Part shown: positions 17,119 through 26,272 of the stretch, in pieces
How the letters are laid out: each line of letters opens with the position of its first letter
Position numbering within the stretch: the stretch's first letter is position 1
NCBI GenBank assembly: GCA_047602575.1
Contig: JASGGY010000008.1
Span: forward strand, 1 to 64,000
Direction of reading: 5' to 3'
Source: UBA1366 sp047602575
Lineage (GTDB): Bacteria > Bacillota > Clostridia > Oscillospirales > Ruminococcaceae
Length of the DNA: 64,000 nucleotides
The notes under the pieces: model-generated
The model's input: only the letters and a program-made list of their open reading frames with translations
What the model was told of the DNA's origin: nothing
Databases searched by the model: none
Program-made: the position numbers and the translations under genes

Positions 17119-18974
17119 CTATATCACCCTTACTTTCGTGTTGGGGGCAAGCAGTTTGAAGATTTCAAACACGTTTATTTTTTCGGCTGAATCGGTGAAG
17201 CTACTGTCGCGGAATACAGCACGGAGGGGGTTTCGGCTTGCAATTTCACGGATTGCCGTTTCACTGATTTTCTCATCAAAACAAGCAATCAGGTCGCCGC
17301 CGTTGTAGGTGTGGACGGTGAAGCCGTCAATCTTTTCGTGAATGTGCGGCATAGAAAGCGGCAAGCTCCAGTCGAGCAAGCAGCCGAACAGCAAGTCCAT
17401 ATCATTGCGGTCTTCTTTGATGTTGGACTGCATCATCAGGAGCATATCCTGCGTGTAGTCGCCCGCCGCATAGTAAACGTCGTTCATGTTCGTGTCGGCG
17501 AGTTTCAGAACGCGGAAGCCGATGTCGAGGTCTTGCGTTGTCATGGGGCTGTCGGCTTTGATTTTATCCCCCGCACGGCGGATGCGTTCCTTGCCGATTT
17601 CGCAAATGGTGGAATAGCCTGCTTTAGCGGCTTCCGTTCCCTCGGCGCATACTTCGGGCAACTGCACCATGATAAACTTCCGCTTACCGCCGTCCTCGGC
17701 GTTGAGCTGCATAACGGCGTGGGCAGTGGTGGCAGAACCGGAGAAGAAGTCGAGGATGATAGAGTTGTTATCAATGGCGACAATTTGTAGTATTTCCTTT
17801 ATTAGGTCAATTGATTTTGGAAAGTCAAAAACTTTTGCATTCATCAATTGAGCTAAATCCTTGCTTGCGTCATCTGTCGTTCCTACATCTTCTCTTTTCC
17901 ACAAATTCACTGGAACCATTCCGTTTTCAACTTCGCTAAGAAATTTTTTCAACCTTGGATAAATGTTTTCGCCATTTTGTCCCCAGTATAAACGATTATC
18001 TGCAACGTGTTGTAAATGTCGGCTTTGTTCATATTTCCATGCATTGGTCGGATGATCAATGTTTTTACCAGTAATAGGGTTTGTTATTGTATATGTTAAA
18101 TTAGGGCGCTGTTCTCTTGTAGCTGGATTTACATAAGAAACACTTGTCCAAACTCCGCGTGAATCATTATCAGGGTTAGAATAAATACTATCGGATTTTT
18201 CAGTGCGTGGTGCTCGTAAATAATCAAGAACAGGTGATTTCCTGTAGACTAAGATATTATCGGTTAGCGATGCAAACATACGCGCATTATTACTTCGCGT
18301 AAATCGCTTTTCCCAAATAATATTTGCAACAAAATTGCTTTCCCCAAACACCTCATCGCATATTTTTCTTAATTGTGCCACTTCATTATCATCAATACTA
18401 ATAAAAATAACCCCATCATCCCGCAGCATATTCCGCGCAAGCACAAGCCGCGGATAAATTATGCTGCACCCGTCGGAGTGGAATCGCCCGTTGGTTTCTG
18501 TGTTTTTAAACAAGCGGTCGCCGTCCTCGTCATAAACGCCCGCCTCCTCCTCGTAGCCCTCGCGGCTTGCGGCGAAGTTGTCACGGTACACAAAGTCGTT
18601 CCCCGTGTTATAAGGTGGGTCGATGTAAATCATTTTGACCTTGCCCAGATAGCTCTCTTGCAGAAGTTTCAGCACATCGAGGTTGTCGCCCTCGATGTAA
18701 AGGTTCTCGGTGGTGTCCCAGTTGCGGCTTTCCTCCACGCAGGGGCGGAGGGTCTTGCGGATCGGTTTGCCCGCTTCGGCGATTGCGGCGCGCTTGCCCA
18801 CCCATGTGAACTCGTACGCTTCATCGCCGAAAACCTCCTCGCCCAACATGGCACGGAGCAGGTCGATATTCACCTTGCCCTCGACAACTGCACCGGGAAA
18901 AGCGCAGCTATTTTCGCCACGTTTTCGGCGGTGAGGTTCGGGGTTTCGAATTTTATTTTATCAGGGTTATTCAT
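17119..18974 (-). pseudogene. mod: Type III DNA methyltransferase Mod subunit, one-base frameshift
   Basis: Starts MNNPDKIKFETPNLTAENVA at ATG 18974, overlapping the end of the upstream gene by 8 bp. At about 18896 a CCC run is one base short of the CCCC needed to read FPGAVVEGKVNIDLL, so the frame changes. The rest is a complete beta-class amino-methyltransferase: LYIEGDNLDVLKLLQ, catalytic DPPYNTGND, a variable target-recognition region, and the SAM-binding ILDFFSGSATTAHAV motif near the C-terminus. Mod both methylates and gives specificity to Mod-Res. A single added base restores the full protein, so a sequencing indel is possible. Confidence 0.88.
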
Positions 18975-20154
18975 TGGAGGTGTCCTCCTTAGGTTCATCT
19001 TCCTTATCTGTTTCATAGTCTTTATTATCAAAATCGTCAAGTCCATCGTTATTGTGTGACATGCCATAAGTTATAGAACGCAACGATTCTTTCAAGGAAT
19101 TATTTGGTTTTAATACATTAAGCTTTTGTTGCTCTTGATGCATTACTTCACTCAGCTGGCTCATTTGTCTGTTATATCTCTCCATAGCAGGTGAGGTCTG
19201 GAGTGTGTTGATTTTCTTTAACGCCTCTGCTGTGACAGGTGAAATTTCCGGCTGCAGTATTCTCTTAGTGGCATCATCCAGAGTTGTATTCAACGGTTGT
19301 AAGTCCTTCACTACCTTTGACATCTCCAACATGGCGATCAAAACTGACGCACCTTTGAGAACGTCAGTGACCGTAGACAAATCCATTGCCGCCATTGCAG
19401 AAGAAATTGCTGTATTTACTTCTGTCTTCTGCTTGGTATGCTTTTCATCCGAAACCCCAATTAACTTTCCAATAGAGATATCCAACTCTTTATTTATCTT
19501 TTCAAATAAGTTTCGTGAATTATTAAACAATTCTTTGTTGATGTTGTGAGCGTGCATAACATCATTTCGATAAAACTGTACATCTCTAAATCGGCTTCTA
19601 AGCGTAGGCACATCTTTCTCGCCAAGAATTTTATCCCATAGACTGTGTTCCACAAGCGAATCTAAATAAGCTTTTATCTCTTCTTTAGAATATTTGCTCT
19701 TTCCGCTGAATTCGCTTTTTGTTTCGGCGTTTATACGCTTTTTCATGTCGAGAATAAAATTCTGGTCTATGAATAGTAAGTCAAAGATTTCGCCGAAATC
19801 CATCTCTTCAATCTGTTTTATGCTTTCTTTCGCTTTTTCGTTGTCAGATATAGAAGCAGCCAGATAAAGCAGTTTCCTTAACTTTCGCTCAAGCTTATTG
19901 ACCATTGGAAAAAGAATCTGATTGTAATACTCTGAACTCTCACATGACAGCACGAGCGGTGAATATTGCATGAGATACATATTTACCTCGGATAGTTTTT
20001 TTGCGCTTTCCTCATTTTTATGTGCAAGTGAATAAGAGGCAACCCAAAGGGGAGTGTTCGATATTCCAGAAATCTCCACGGTTATGCCGTCAGGCTTATA
20101 TTCTTTAACTTTAGACTGATATTCGTCGGACAAAAACAGATATTCGTTAATCAT
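18967..20154 (-). CDS. HEPN-like protein in the type III R-M operon
   Basis: 395 residues, no signal peptide, largely helical. Around residues 187-203 it reads RSRFRDVQFYRNDVMHAH; Arg196-x4-His201 (RNDVMH) fits the Rx4-6H active motif of HEPN-type ribonucleases. A helical segment (about 260-300, MAAMDLSTVTDVLKGASVLI) and a strongly acidic C-terminal tail (DDFDNKDYETDKEDEPKED) follow. ATGA overlap upstream and an 8-bp overlap with mod downstream place it in one transcript with mod-fic-res. Family assignment rests on the short motif only; a structural or targeting role is an alternative. Confidence 0.6.
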   Translation of the reverse strand: MINEYLFLSDEYQSKVKEYKPDGITVEISGISNTPLWVASYSLAHKNEESAKKLSEVNMYLMQYSPLVLSCESSEYYNQILFPMVNKLERKLRKLLYLAASISDNEKAKESIKQIEEMDFGEIFDLLFIDQNFILDMKKRINAETKSEFSGKSKYSKEEIKAYLDSLVEHSLWDKILGEKDVPTLRSRFRDVQFYRNDVMHAHNINKELFNNSRNLFEKINKELDISIGKLIGVSDEKHTKQKTEVNTAISSAMAAMDLSTVTDVLKGASVLIAMLEMSKVVKDLQPLNTTLDDATKRILQPEISPVTAEALKKINTLQTSPAMERYNRQMSQLSEVMHQEQQKLNVLKPNNSLKESLRSITYGMSHNNDGLDDFDNKDYETDKEDEPKEDTSNE

Positions 20155-20363
20155 ACCATTTGCTCCAATTCTTTTCTCATACGTTTCAACTCGCCGTTCA
20201 GCTCGACTTGTTTATTGAACTGATTCTCGCGTAATATTTTCTTTTCCAAAGAGGAAATGTCACGCACGAGCTTTAGTTCTATTTTGCAATGGTTGTGATA
20301 TACACAATTTAAAATTATAATGCTCCTTCTGTTTGTTGGCGCAACCCATGCGTAGTTTGTCAA
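20151..20363 (-). CDS. Small coiled-coil protein, first gene of the operon
   Basis: Up to 70 codons. The C-terminal 40 residues are charged and heptad-like (LEKKILREN...GELKRMRKELEQMV). The stop overlaps the next ATG as ATGA, so it is coupled to the HEPN-like gene. The true start is unclear: no in-frame ATG exists, AAGGAG (minus strand, near 20325) favours a non-standard start, and TTG at 20363 is the longest option. Function not recognised. Confidence 0.45.
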   Translation of the reverse strand: MTNYAWVAPTNRRSIIILNCVYHNHCKIELKLVRDISSLEKKILRENQFNKQVELNGELKRMRKELEQMV

Positions 20364-20474
20364 ACAGGCAACGGAAGTATGATAACGGCACCGATAGACA
20401 AATCCTATAATAATATCATATACTCTTTCATTCCCGCCGTCAAGTGCAGAAACCGTAAATCCACAAGATTTCCT

Positions 20475-20666
20475 CTAAAACTCCAACAATTCCCCCTTCC
20501 TCACCCTCCAGCTCCGCCCAAACCGCTCGCCCTTGATCACGCCCGCTTTCAGCAGCTTATAGCAAGTATTCTTCGAAATCCCCAGAATCTCCATCACCAT
20601 ATACGGCGTAAGCCACTCTAGATAGTCCTCTAAATCATCTTCGTCATAGTCATTCAATCTGGTCAT
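20475..20666 (-). CDS. HTH_17/excisionase-like DNA-binding protein
   Basis: 63 residues. An acidic N-terminus (DYDEDDLEDYLEWL) precedes a MerR-like helix-turn-helix: YMVMEILGISKNTCYKLLKAGVIKGERFGRSWRV, the standard pattern of excisionase-type HTH_17 proteins. GGAGGC lies ten bases before the ATG. Such proteins act as excisionases or local regulators; it sits between the R-M operon and the resolvase, suggesting a mobile-element origin. Confidence 0.8.
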   Translation of the reverse strand: MTRLNDYDEDDLEDYLEWLTPYMVMEILGISKNTCYKLLKAGVIKGERFGRSWRVRKGELLEF

Positions 20667-20761
20667 AAATGTGACTGCCTCCTTATTTTCTTATTCCTTT
20701 GTTGCTTTCACAAACAAGCGCAAGCTTTCCCATTTTATGTATATATTATAATAGTATAATC

Positions 20762-20802
20762 GCCGTAGCACCGTAATTCATTGAGAAAATCGGTGCTGCG
20801 GC
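20762..20802 (+). other. Stem-loop upstream of a 27-codon gene
   Basis: GCCGTAGCACCG (20762-20773) and CGGTGCTGCGGC (20791-20802) form a 12-bp stem with one G-U pair and a 17-nt loop, followed by TGTTTTAATT. Could be a leader attenuator, a small-RNA stem or a weak terminator. It starts just after an AT-rich TATAATAGTATAAT stretch that could serve as a promoter. Confidence 0.45.
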
Positions 20803-20853
20803 TGTTTTAATTATTCGAGAAAATTTGCGTAAATCATGAATGGAGGATGGAAT

Positions 20854-20937
20854 ATGCTGAAAAAACTGCTTTCTGCGATCAAAACGATCTTGCAGAAAAT
20901 CATCAGACTGTTTGACGAAACCTTCGAGGTGTGCTAA
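20854..20937 (+). CDS. 27-residue amphipathic peptide
   Basis: Starts MLKKLLSAIKTILQKI and ends TFEVC. GGAGGATGG lies six bases before the ATG. The first 18 residues alternate Lys with Leu/Ile, predicting a cationic amphipathic helix such as those of type I toxin peptides or membrane-active leader peptides. An out-of-frame coding-like stretch (20912-21124, reading LLCTWIDHYDEEDILALHQ) follows and may be the remains of a downstream or frameshifted continuation. Function unknown. Confidence 0.4.
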   Translation: MLKKLLSAIKTILQKIIRLFDETFEVC

Positions 20938-21189
20938 AAACACGCTGCTCGAAAAATGTGTGGGCTTTGTCTTTGCCGCAGCGACAAGCTTGCTCTGCAC
21001 ATGGATTGACCACTATGATGAAGAAGATATTCTGGCGCTCCACCAAAGCGGCTATCGTTTAGATGAATTGGAAGCGCTTTTGTACGACCAAGCGGAGCTT
21101 GATCTTTGCCTGTATGAGCGTTAAGTACAGGCTGTGTTCCAAAAACGTATGGCAACCGGCACGTTGATTTTGGGACGGGTTTTGGGACA

Positions 21190-21228
21190 AAAGGCACGCT
21201 GTTTTACACAGAAATGCGTGCTTTTTTT
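21190..21228 (+). terminator. Rho-independent terminator before the resolvase
   Basis: GCACGC (21194-21199) pairs with GCGTGC (21216-21221), followed by seven T. It ends the small-peptide unit. Confidence 0.65.
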
Positions 21229-21282
21229 ACGGAGAAAAATTCGTTCCAAAAACGACGGTTTTTGAGAGGAGTGCCGCGAACA

Positions 21283-21849
21283 TTGAAAAATTACATATTC
21301 GGTTATGCGAGGGTTTCGACCAACGACCAGAATCTTGACAGGCAGACGGATGCGCTGAAAAAAGCCGGTGCTTTGGTGATTTATGCAGAAAAGATGACCG
21401 GAACGAAAAGAAACCGACCGGAGCTGAACAAGCTTCTGGAGCGGATGGAGTTGGGCGACACGGTTGTGATCGAATCGCTTTCCCGGCTCGGGCGTTCTAC
21501 CCGGGATCTGATCGAACTCGTGGAGCTGATTGAAGCCAAGGGTGTGCATCTGGTTTCTTTGAAAGAGCAAATTGATACCGCGACCTCCACGGGCAAGCTG
21601 TTGTTCACGCTGATGTCCGCAATTGCCCAATTTGAGCGGGATGTCATCGTCGAACGAACCAAGGAAGGGCTTACCGCGGCGCGGACAAGGGGCAGGTGCG
21701 GAGGACGTCCGAAAATTGACCGGACGGCGGCGGACAAGGCGCTCCGGCTCTACAATACCAATGTCTATTCGCTGAAAGAAATTGAGGAAATGACGGGTGT
21801 GAAAAGATCCACACTGTACCGCCGGATTGAGTTAGGCGGGGAGAAATAA
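21283..21849 (+). CDS. Serine resolvase/invertase (small serine recombinase)
   Basis: 188 residues from TTG, with AGAGGAGTG nine bases upstream; in-frame ATG 21214 lies inside the terminator and is rejected. Catalytic domain: YARVSTNDQ with the nucleophile Ser12, then VVIESLSRLGRS and the long E helix with FERDVIVERTKEGLTAARTRG. The C-terminal HTH (LKEIEEMTGVKRSTLYRRIE) binds crossover-site DNA. It is typical of Tn3/plasmid-type resolvases and DNA invertases. No invertible segment or res site was identified beside it. Confidence 0.9.
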   Translation: MKNYIFGYARVSTNDQNLDRQTDALKKAGALVIYAEKMTGTKRNRPELNKLLERMELGDTVVIESLSRLGRSTRDLIELVELIEAKGVHLVSLKEQIDTATSTGKLLFTLMSAIAQFERDVIVERTKEGLTAARTRGRCGGRPKIDRTAADKALRLYNTNVYSLKEIEEMTGVKRSTLYRRIELGGEK

Positions 21850-21855
21850 CGGAAA

Positions 21856-21889
21856 ACAAGGTGCCGAAAGGTTGGCACCTTGTTTTTTT
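21856..21889. terminator. Bidirectional terminator between resolvase and WYL operon
   Basis: ACAAGGTGCC (21856-21865) pairs with GGCACCTTGT (21874-21883), followed by TTTTTTG. It serves the resolvase and the convergent six-gene operon. Confidence 0.85.
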
Positions 21890-21950
21890 GTAATAGAATT
21901 GGCGGGGCAAGCAGCGAGCGGGTTGCTTGTTTCGGCTGCAGCAGATGCAA

Positions 21951-22829
21951 TTATGGTTTATTGATTTCCTCCATCATTTCTTGAAAAACACGATCGACTT
22001 TGGCTTTCGGCGGTAAGCTTGGCGGCAGGTTCCCGATGATTGGCATTTCAGAGAACCCACTTCTTTCGTCAAATTCTAAGACGGCATTTTCCGCAAGATC
22101 CTTGTTTCGTGTTTCTTTCATGATTTCGGTGAAAATCTCGTTTCGCTTGCCCATATAGTATGACATAGAGCAGAATACGATTTTAGGCATAATCGCAATT
22201 TTTCGAGGAGTATGCGGCTCATCATCGCTTTCTGTATTACAAGTAGTGTTTTCGCTGGAATATGCCGCAGTTGCTTTCGCGTGAGATACTGTTTCGGCGA
22301 TAACAGCAACGCGGTTGCTTGCATTGACAAGTCCGATGATGCTTGCCAGAATCACCGCACAACCAACGGCAATCATCACATAATCAAAGCCATAACTGCT
22401 CCCAAATCCATCCTCAATGGCGTTTTCAATGGATGTAATGGTATTTTGCGCTCCGGAATCCTGCCGCACAACTTGGATGGTTGTGACATCCTTCCACGAT
22501 GAAATGTCCACCTTTTGCTTGATGCCATAATGGTTGCGGAAGGTATATGTTACGACCTCTGTGGGATAACTTGTGCCGGGTTTGATGGTATCACCGCCCG
22601 TAATATCGAAAAATACCCATGTATCTGGATCTGACGCAAGATGGGCGGAAATACTATGTGTTGCTACTGTATTCAAATGAGCGTCCCAGTTATAATCTAT
22701 TTCATCATTATCAACAATAACCGTATCCTGTTGTGTGTCCTTTGAATAGGTAAATGATTTGAAATCCAGAATCGCAGGGATCATCAGCAAAATGCCGGCA
22801 ATTATGCCGATCAGACAGAGCTTTTTCAT
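21951..22829 (-). CDS. Two-helix membrane protein, last gene of the WYL operon
   Basis: 292 residues from MKKLCLIGI, with GGAGACACC upstream; an ATG 11 codons earlier lacks a ribosome site. An N-terminal membrane helix or signal anchor (about 4-21) precedes an extracytoplasmic region of about 130 residues with sequences such as WVFFDITGGD. A second membrane helix (about 153-172, YVMIAVGCAVILASIIGLV) leads to a cytoplasmic tail of about 110 residues with a conserved-looking GFSEMPIIGNLPPSLPPKAK segment. Family not recognised. Gap of 54 bp to the gene upstream on the same strand. Confidence 0.7.
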   Translation of the reverse strand: MKKLCLIGIIAGILLMIPAILDFKSFTYSKDTQQDTVIVDNDEIDYNWDAHLNTVATHSISAHLASDPDTWVFFDITGGDTIKPGTSYPTEVVTYTFRNHYGIKQKVDISSWKDVTTIQVVRQDSGAQNTITSIENAIEDGFGSSYGFDYVMIAVGCAVILASIIGLVNASNRVAVIAETVSHAKATAAYSSENTTCNTESDDEPHTPRKIAIMPKIVFCSMSYYMGKRNEIFTEIMKETRNKDLAENAVLEFDERSGFSEMPIIGNLPPSLPPKAKVDRVFQEMMEEINKP

Positions 22830-22883
22830 GGCGGGTGTCTCCTTAAACGTATTTTTCTGCAAAGATTAGGTATGGAATTCGGC

Positions 22884-24858
22884 TTAATACACCTGCTCCT
22901 CTCCGGTTCCATCCAGCTTCATCCGGCTTAGGGTGCTGACGGTATCATCATAGTCGTTGTATGTCTGTATGTAGATGTAATCGCCGACTTTTACGATTTC
23001 GCTTGTTGTATCCGTTTCATCATCATTGGTTTTCATGTTTGTTGTTTTGTTGTTGTTGATGTTGTATTTAACCAAAGTGTCGCTTGTAAAAAAGTATATA
23101 AACGTGTTGTCTTGTGCATATGAATTGCCTACTTCTTCAGGGCGTTTGATAAACTCTTCGATGATTTCATCTTTTTTAATACTAAAGGAAAATCCTCCGA
23201 CATCGTCAATTACTAAAATTTTATCATGCAATACAAAAAAGGGAGAACTGCGGTACAACCGCTCCATTTGCACGGTTTCTTTCTTGCTCAATGTATATCG
23301 GTACACTGCCATTGACCCCATTGACGTTTCCCAACCAGATTCCATTTTACCTCCGTAATAAATTGATCCGTCTTTCACAAAATAACTGTCGACATACTCT
23401 GAAATAAGTTGCTTGAAATCCGTACCGTCCGTGTTCACGCAATATACACCATCGCTCGATCCACCCCAGTCTTCAAGCTGAAAGTAAACCTGATCGCCGG
23501 TGACAAAGAGATTTGTCGGGGTATCCTCATCCACCAGCACCAAAAAGTCACTGCCGTCGTTTTTCACTCGCACGATTCGCCCGCCGTCAGGATCGATGAC
23601 ATACAAATATGCACCCTGCACATTCAATCCTTCCGGATAAAAAGTAAAATCAATCAGCTTTGTTTGTTGCTTCAAATCCTGACTGCTTCTGTAGATACTT
23701 TTGTTTTTAATATAATACAGCCAATCCCCCTGAGAGGTGATTTCCGTATTGGAATTGGTTGCTTCATAGGGCTTTCCGTTCTCATTGACCACACCATCGT
23801 CCCGCAAGGTCGTATTTACAATCGTATAACCCAAATCTCGCTGCTTCTGTATTTCATCCGCTTTATCCTGATATTCCTTTCTTTTCGCGTTGATATCGGT
23901 GTCGTCAGGCAAAACATCATATCCTGCACTCAGGCTGCTTGCAGCGGCTTGATAATTTCCCGCCTCTGCCTCCGCCGCCGCATCAGCCAGCAAATTTTCT
24001 TTTAACGAGCCTTTGAGCTGATCCACTTCCGCAAGCAGTTGCGCGTCATCCGCGAGATAGGCAGGCGTATAGTACGCCAAGTAAGCAATCGCTTTCTCAT
24101 AACCATTTGTCCGCGCGGCGCTTTCCGCGTCCTGAATTAACTCGCTGCGTTTTGCGTTCATCGCCGTTTGCTTTAAAGACAAGGCCCGCGCATAAAACGG
24201 GTCGCCATCATGGAAGCTGTCCATTGCCGCAACCGCATCAGCGTAATTCTTCTCATCAATATATGACTGCATGCTTTCACAGATAGACTCGAAATAACTG
24301 CTGTTTTCCACAGATTCAGATGCGTCGTTGATTTTGATTGAGGAAAGAATGTCCAGCTCATCAACGGCATTGATTCGTTGATAAGCCTCAGTGTAATCGA
24401 TCTGTTCAGACAGATACATTCCGTTGATTCCGGAAAGATAGTCCTCAAGAAAATCAATTGTGGCATTTTCTCTTTTCTCATGCCCGTCGATTTTTCGGTC
24501 GTACAAGTTTTCTGCCTTGTCAAAATCGCTGTTCTGGATATACGCTTCAAACTTGTCCACGGATTTGTCGAAGAAGTTGAAATACACCGCATAACCGCCA
24601 CCGATGATGACGGCACAAGCGCCCAGTGCAACTGAGGCAAAAATCGCAAGTCGCTTCTGACCTTTTCTGTGCGCTTGCGTTGCAGGGGCGGACTTTTTCT
24701 GATCGGTTATACGCGTCGCAGTTGCAACAGCACTGGCATGGAAAGCCCCATTGGTTTCTTTTCCTTTCTGTGCATCCCTCTGCTTCTGCGGCAGCACCGC
24801 AAAGCGCGCAGAAGTGATTGTTCCGGGATAATTGCTCTCCACAGTTTTTACAAAGCAT
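22884..24858 (-). pseudogene. Zinc-ribbon membrane protein with DUF5050-like propeller, one frameshift
   Basis: The start MLCKNCGEQLSRNNHFCALC (ATG 24858, AAGGG upstream) is a double CxxC zinc ribbon. Near 24795 the frame changes and continues VLPQKQRDAQKGKETNG, a membrane helix (LAIFASVALGACAVIIGGGY), a helical repeat region rich in Ala/Glu (about 90-330), and a C-terminal beta-propeller of DUF5050-like repeats (WLYYIKNKSIYRSSQD, GAYLYVIDPDGGRIVRV, DGVYCVNTDG). This layout is known in Clostridia as a sensor-like membrane protein. One base would restore the full 650-residue protein, so it may be intact in the organism. Confidence 0.75.
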
Positions 24859-24932
24859 CCGTGTACCCTTCTTTCTTATCAAAACAAGCCGGTTTATTTC
24901 ACAACGGCGCAAAGTCGATATATTCTTGTCCA

Positions 24933-25231
24933 TCACAGTAGCTCCAGCAGCTGCTGAAGCAGCTGAAGATTCTCCTGCGTACCGGATTGCTCGTTCAATG
25001 CAAGGCATACCTTCAGATTTTCGCGGATGAACTCCGATTCCGTCATTGAGCTGGAAAAATACAGCTCATATACCCGCTGCGTGTTGCATATTATCGGGCG
25101 GTTGGTATAAATACTGCATCTGTTGTTCTTTAAATACATACAGCTGCCTGTGCTGTCTGTATGTTTTGCAAGCTGTACAATACAACCCGCCATATGACAG
25201 CACAAGCCACATCCAATGCAGGGAAGTTCAT
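24933..25231 (-). pseudogene. YkgJ-type cysteine-cluster protein, one-base frameshift near start
   Basis: ATG 25231 lies 1 bp after the stop of the gene upstream. Reading MNFP, a missing T at about 25221 shifts the frame; beyond it the family signature follows intact: CIGCGLCCHMAGC, then GSCMYLKNNRCSIYTNRPIICN. YkgJ/Fe-S-oxidoreductase-like proteins bind zinc or iron through this CxxCxxxxCC cluster. About 98 residues, shorter than usual. The break is one base, so the gene may be real in the genome. Confidence 0.75.
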
Positions 25232-25232
25232 A

Positions 25233-26237
25233 CTATCCCGCCACAGTCAGGAGCTTTTCTACGGAAACTGAAACCGATTTGGATTCCTCCGTCAGCTTGC
25301 CGTCGATCGTAAGAATCGGTGTATCAAGCAGCGTTTTTATCGCGCCGGCAACCGTAAGTGCTTTTGCAACAACATCTTTTGAAGGTTTGTTATACTGGGT
25401 GTAATCATTTCCCGCAAGAACCGTGATCATCTCCATCTTATCAGTCAACGGATTCAACAGATTATCGAGCTTCACCAAAAGATCAAAGAACATCTTAGCC
25501 CGAGCCTCGATTGCATTGCATAAGCTGGATGCGGTCATCAATTCTTCTGATATTTTCTGAGCCTGCGCCAGATTGCTGTAGGCGTTATCCACGTTTTTGC
25601 TTGCCTTTGCATCCAGGAAAAATCCCATAATTGCAAGTGCCGGTCCCGCAACAATGCCGCCGAGAACCATCGTTCCGCCGGCAATGCCAAAGCCACCTGC
25701 CGCAAGAGAACCTCCTCCAAGAAATGCAAGGGTCGCATTGGTCGCTGCTGCACCGCTAAGGGTAGCGATTGCTGTTCCGGTGGATGCGGCGCCAAATGTC
25801 ATCGCTGCACTGTACGCACCGAATGCAGCAAGTCCGCCTGCAAGTCCGCCTCCGATAACGCCCGCCGCCAGCGATGAAGCAAGTTTACCCATTTTCTTCA
25901 TATCCTCAAAGTACTGCTTGTCAACACGAAATTTCGGTAGTTCGTTCAAACCGTCGCTTCCCTCAAGCTCCACATTATGTATCGTTTCAAATACCCCGAC
26001 AAACCGGTTAATGCTCTCATCCAAAACCCTTACTTTCGCTTCACCGAGCGCGTTGAGTGCGAATGCAGATGCTTTTCTTGATTTCTCCAAAGCTTCCTTA
26101 GATGTTTTATACATTGCTCCCGCTTTGGAATTCACATCCTTCGCCTCACTGTTCTGCACCCCCGCATGAATTCCTTTTCCGATTCCGGTTGCGGCTGCTG
26201 CAATTGCGATTCCTCCTAAAATAAATGGTACCGGCAT
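25233..26237 (-). CDS. Gly/Ala-rich membrane-prone protein of the WYL operon
   Basis: 334 residues from MPVPFILGGIAIAAAATGIG, with GAGAGGAGC upstream. The N-terminal hydrophobic helix precedes a charged coiled-coil region (about 30-115). Next comes a long Gly/Ala-rich glycine-zipper stretch (about 120-210, e.g. AAGVIGGGLAGGLAAFGAYS and GGTMVLGGIVAGPALAIMGF) that could insert in membranes, then a helical C-terminus. No catalytic motif. Similar segments occur in pore-forming or membrane-remodelling proteins. It follows the 514-residue gene by 35 bp and precedes the Cys-cluster gene by 1 bp, so co-expression is expected. Function unknown. Confidence 0.7.
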   Translation of the reverse strand: MPVPFILGGIAIAAAATGIGKGIHAGVQNSEAKDVNSKAGAMYKTSKEALEKSRKASAFALNALGEAKVRVLDESINRFVGVFETIHNVELEGSDGLNELPKFRVDKQYFEDMKKMGKLASSLAAGVIGGGLAGGLAAFGAYSAAMTFGAASTGTAIATLSGAAATNATLAFLGGGSLAAGGFGIAGGTMVLGGIVAGPALAIMGFFLDAKASKNVDNAYSNLAQAQKISEELMTASSLCNAIEARAKMFFDLLVKLDNLLNPLTDKMEMITVLAGNDYTQYNKPSKDVVAKALTVAGAIKTLLDTPILTIDGKLTEESKSVSVSVEKLLTVAG

Positions 26238-26272
26238 AAAAAATGCTCCTCTCAAATTTATAGTCAAACCAA

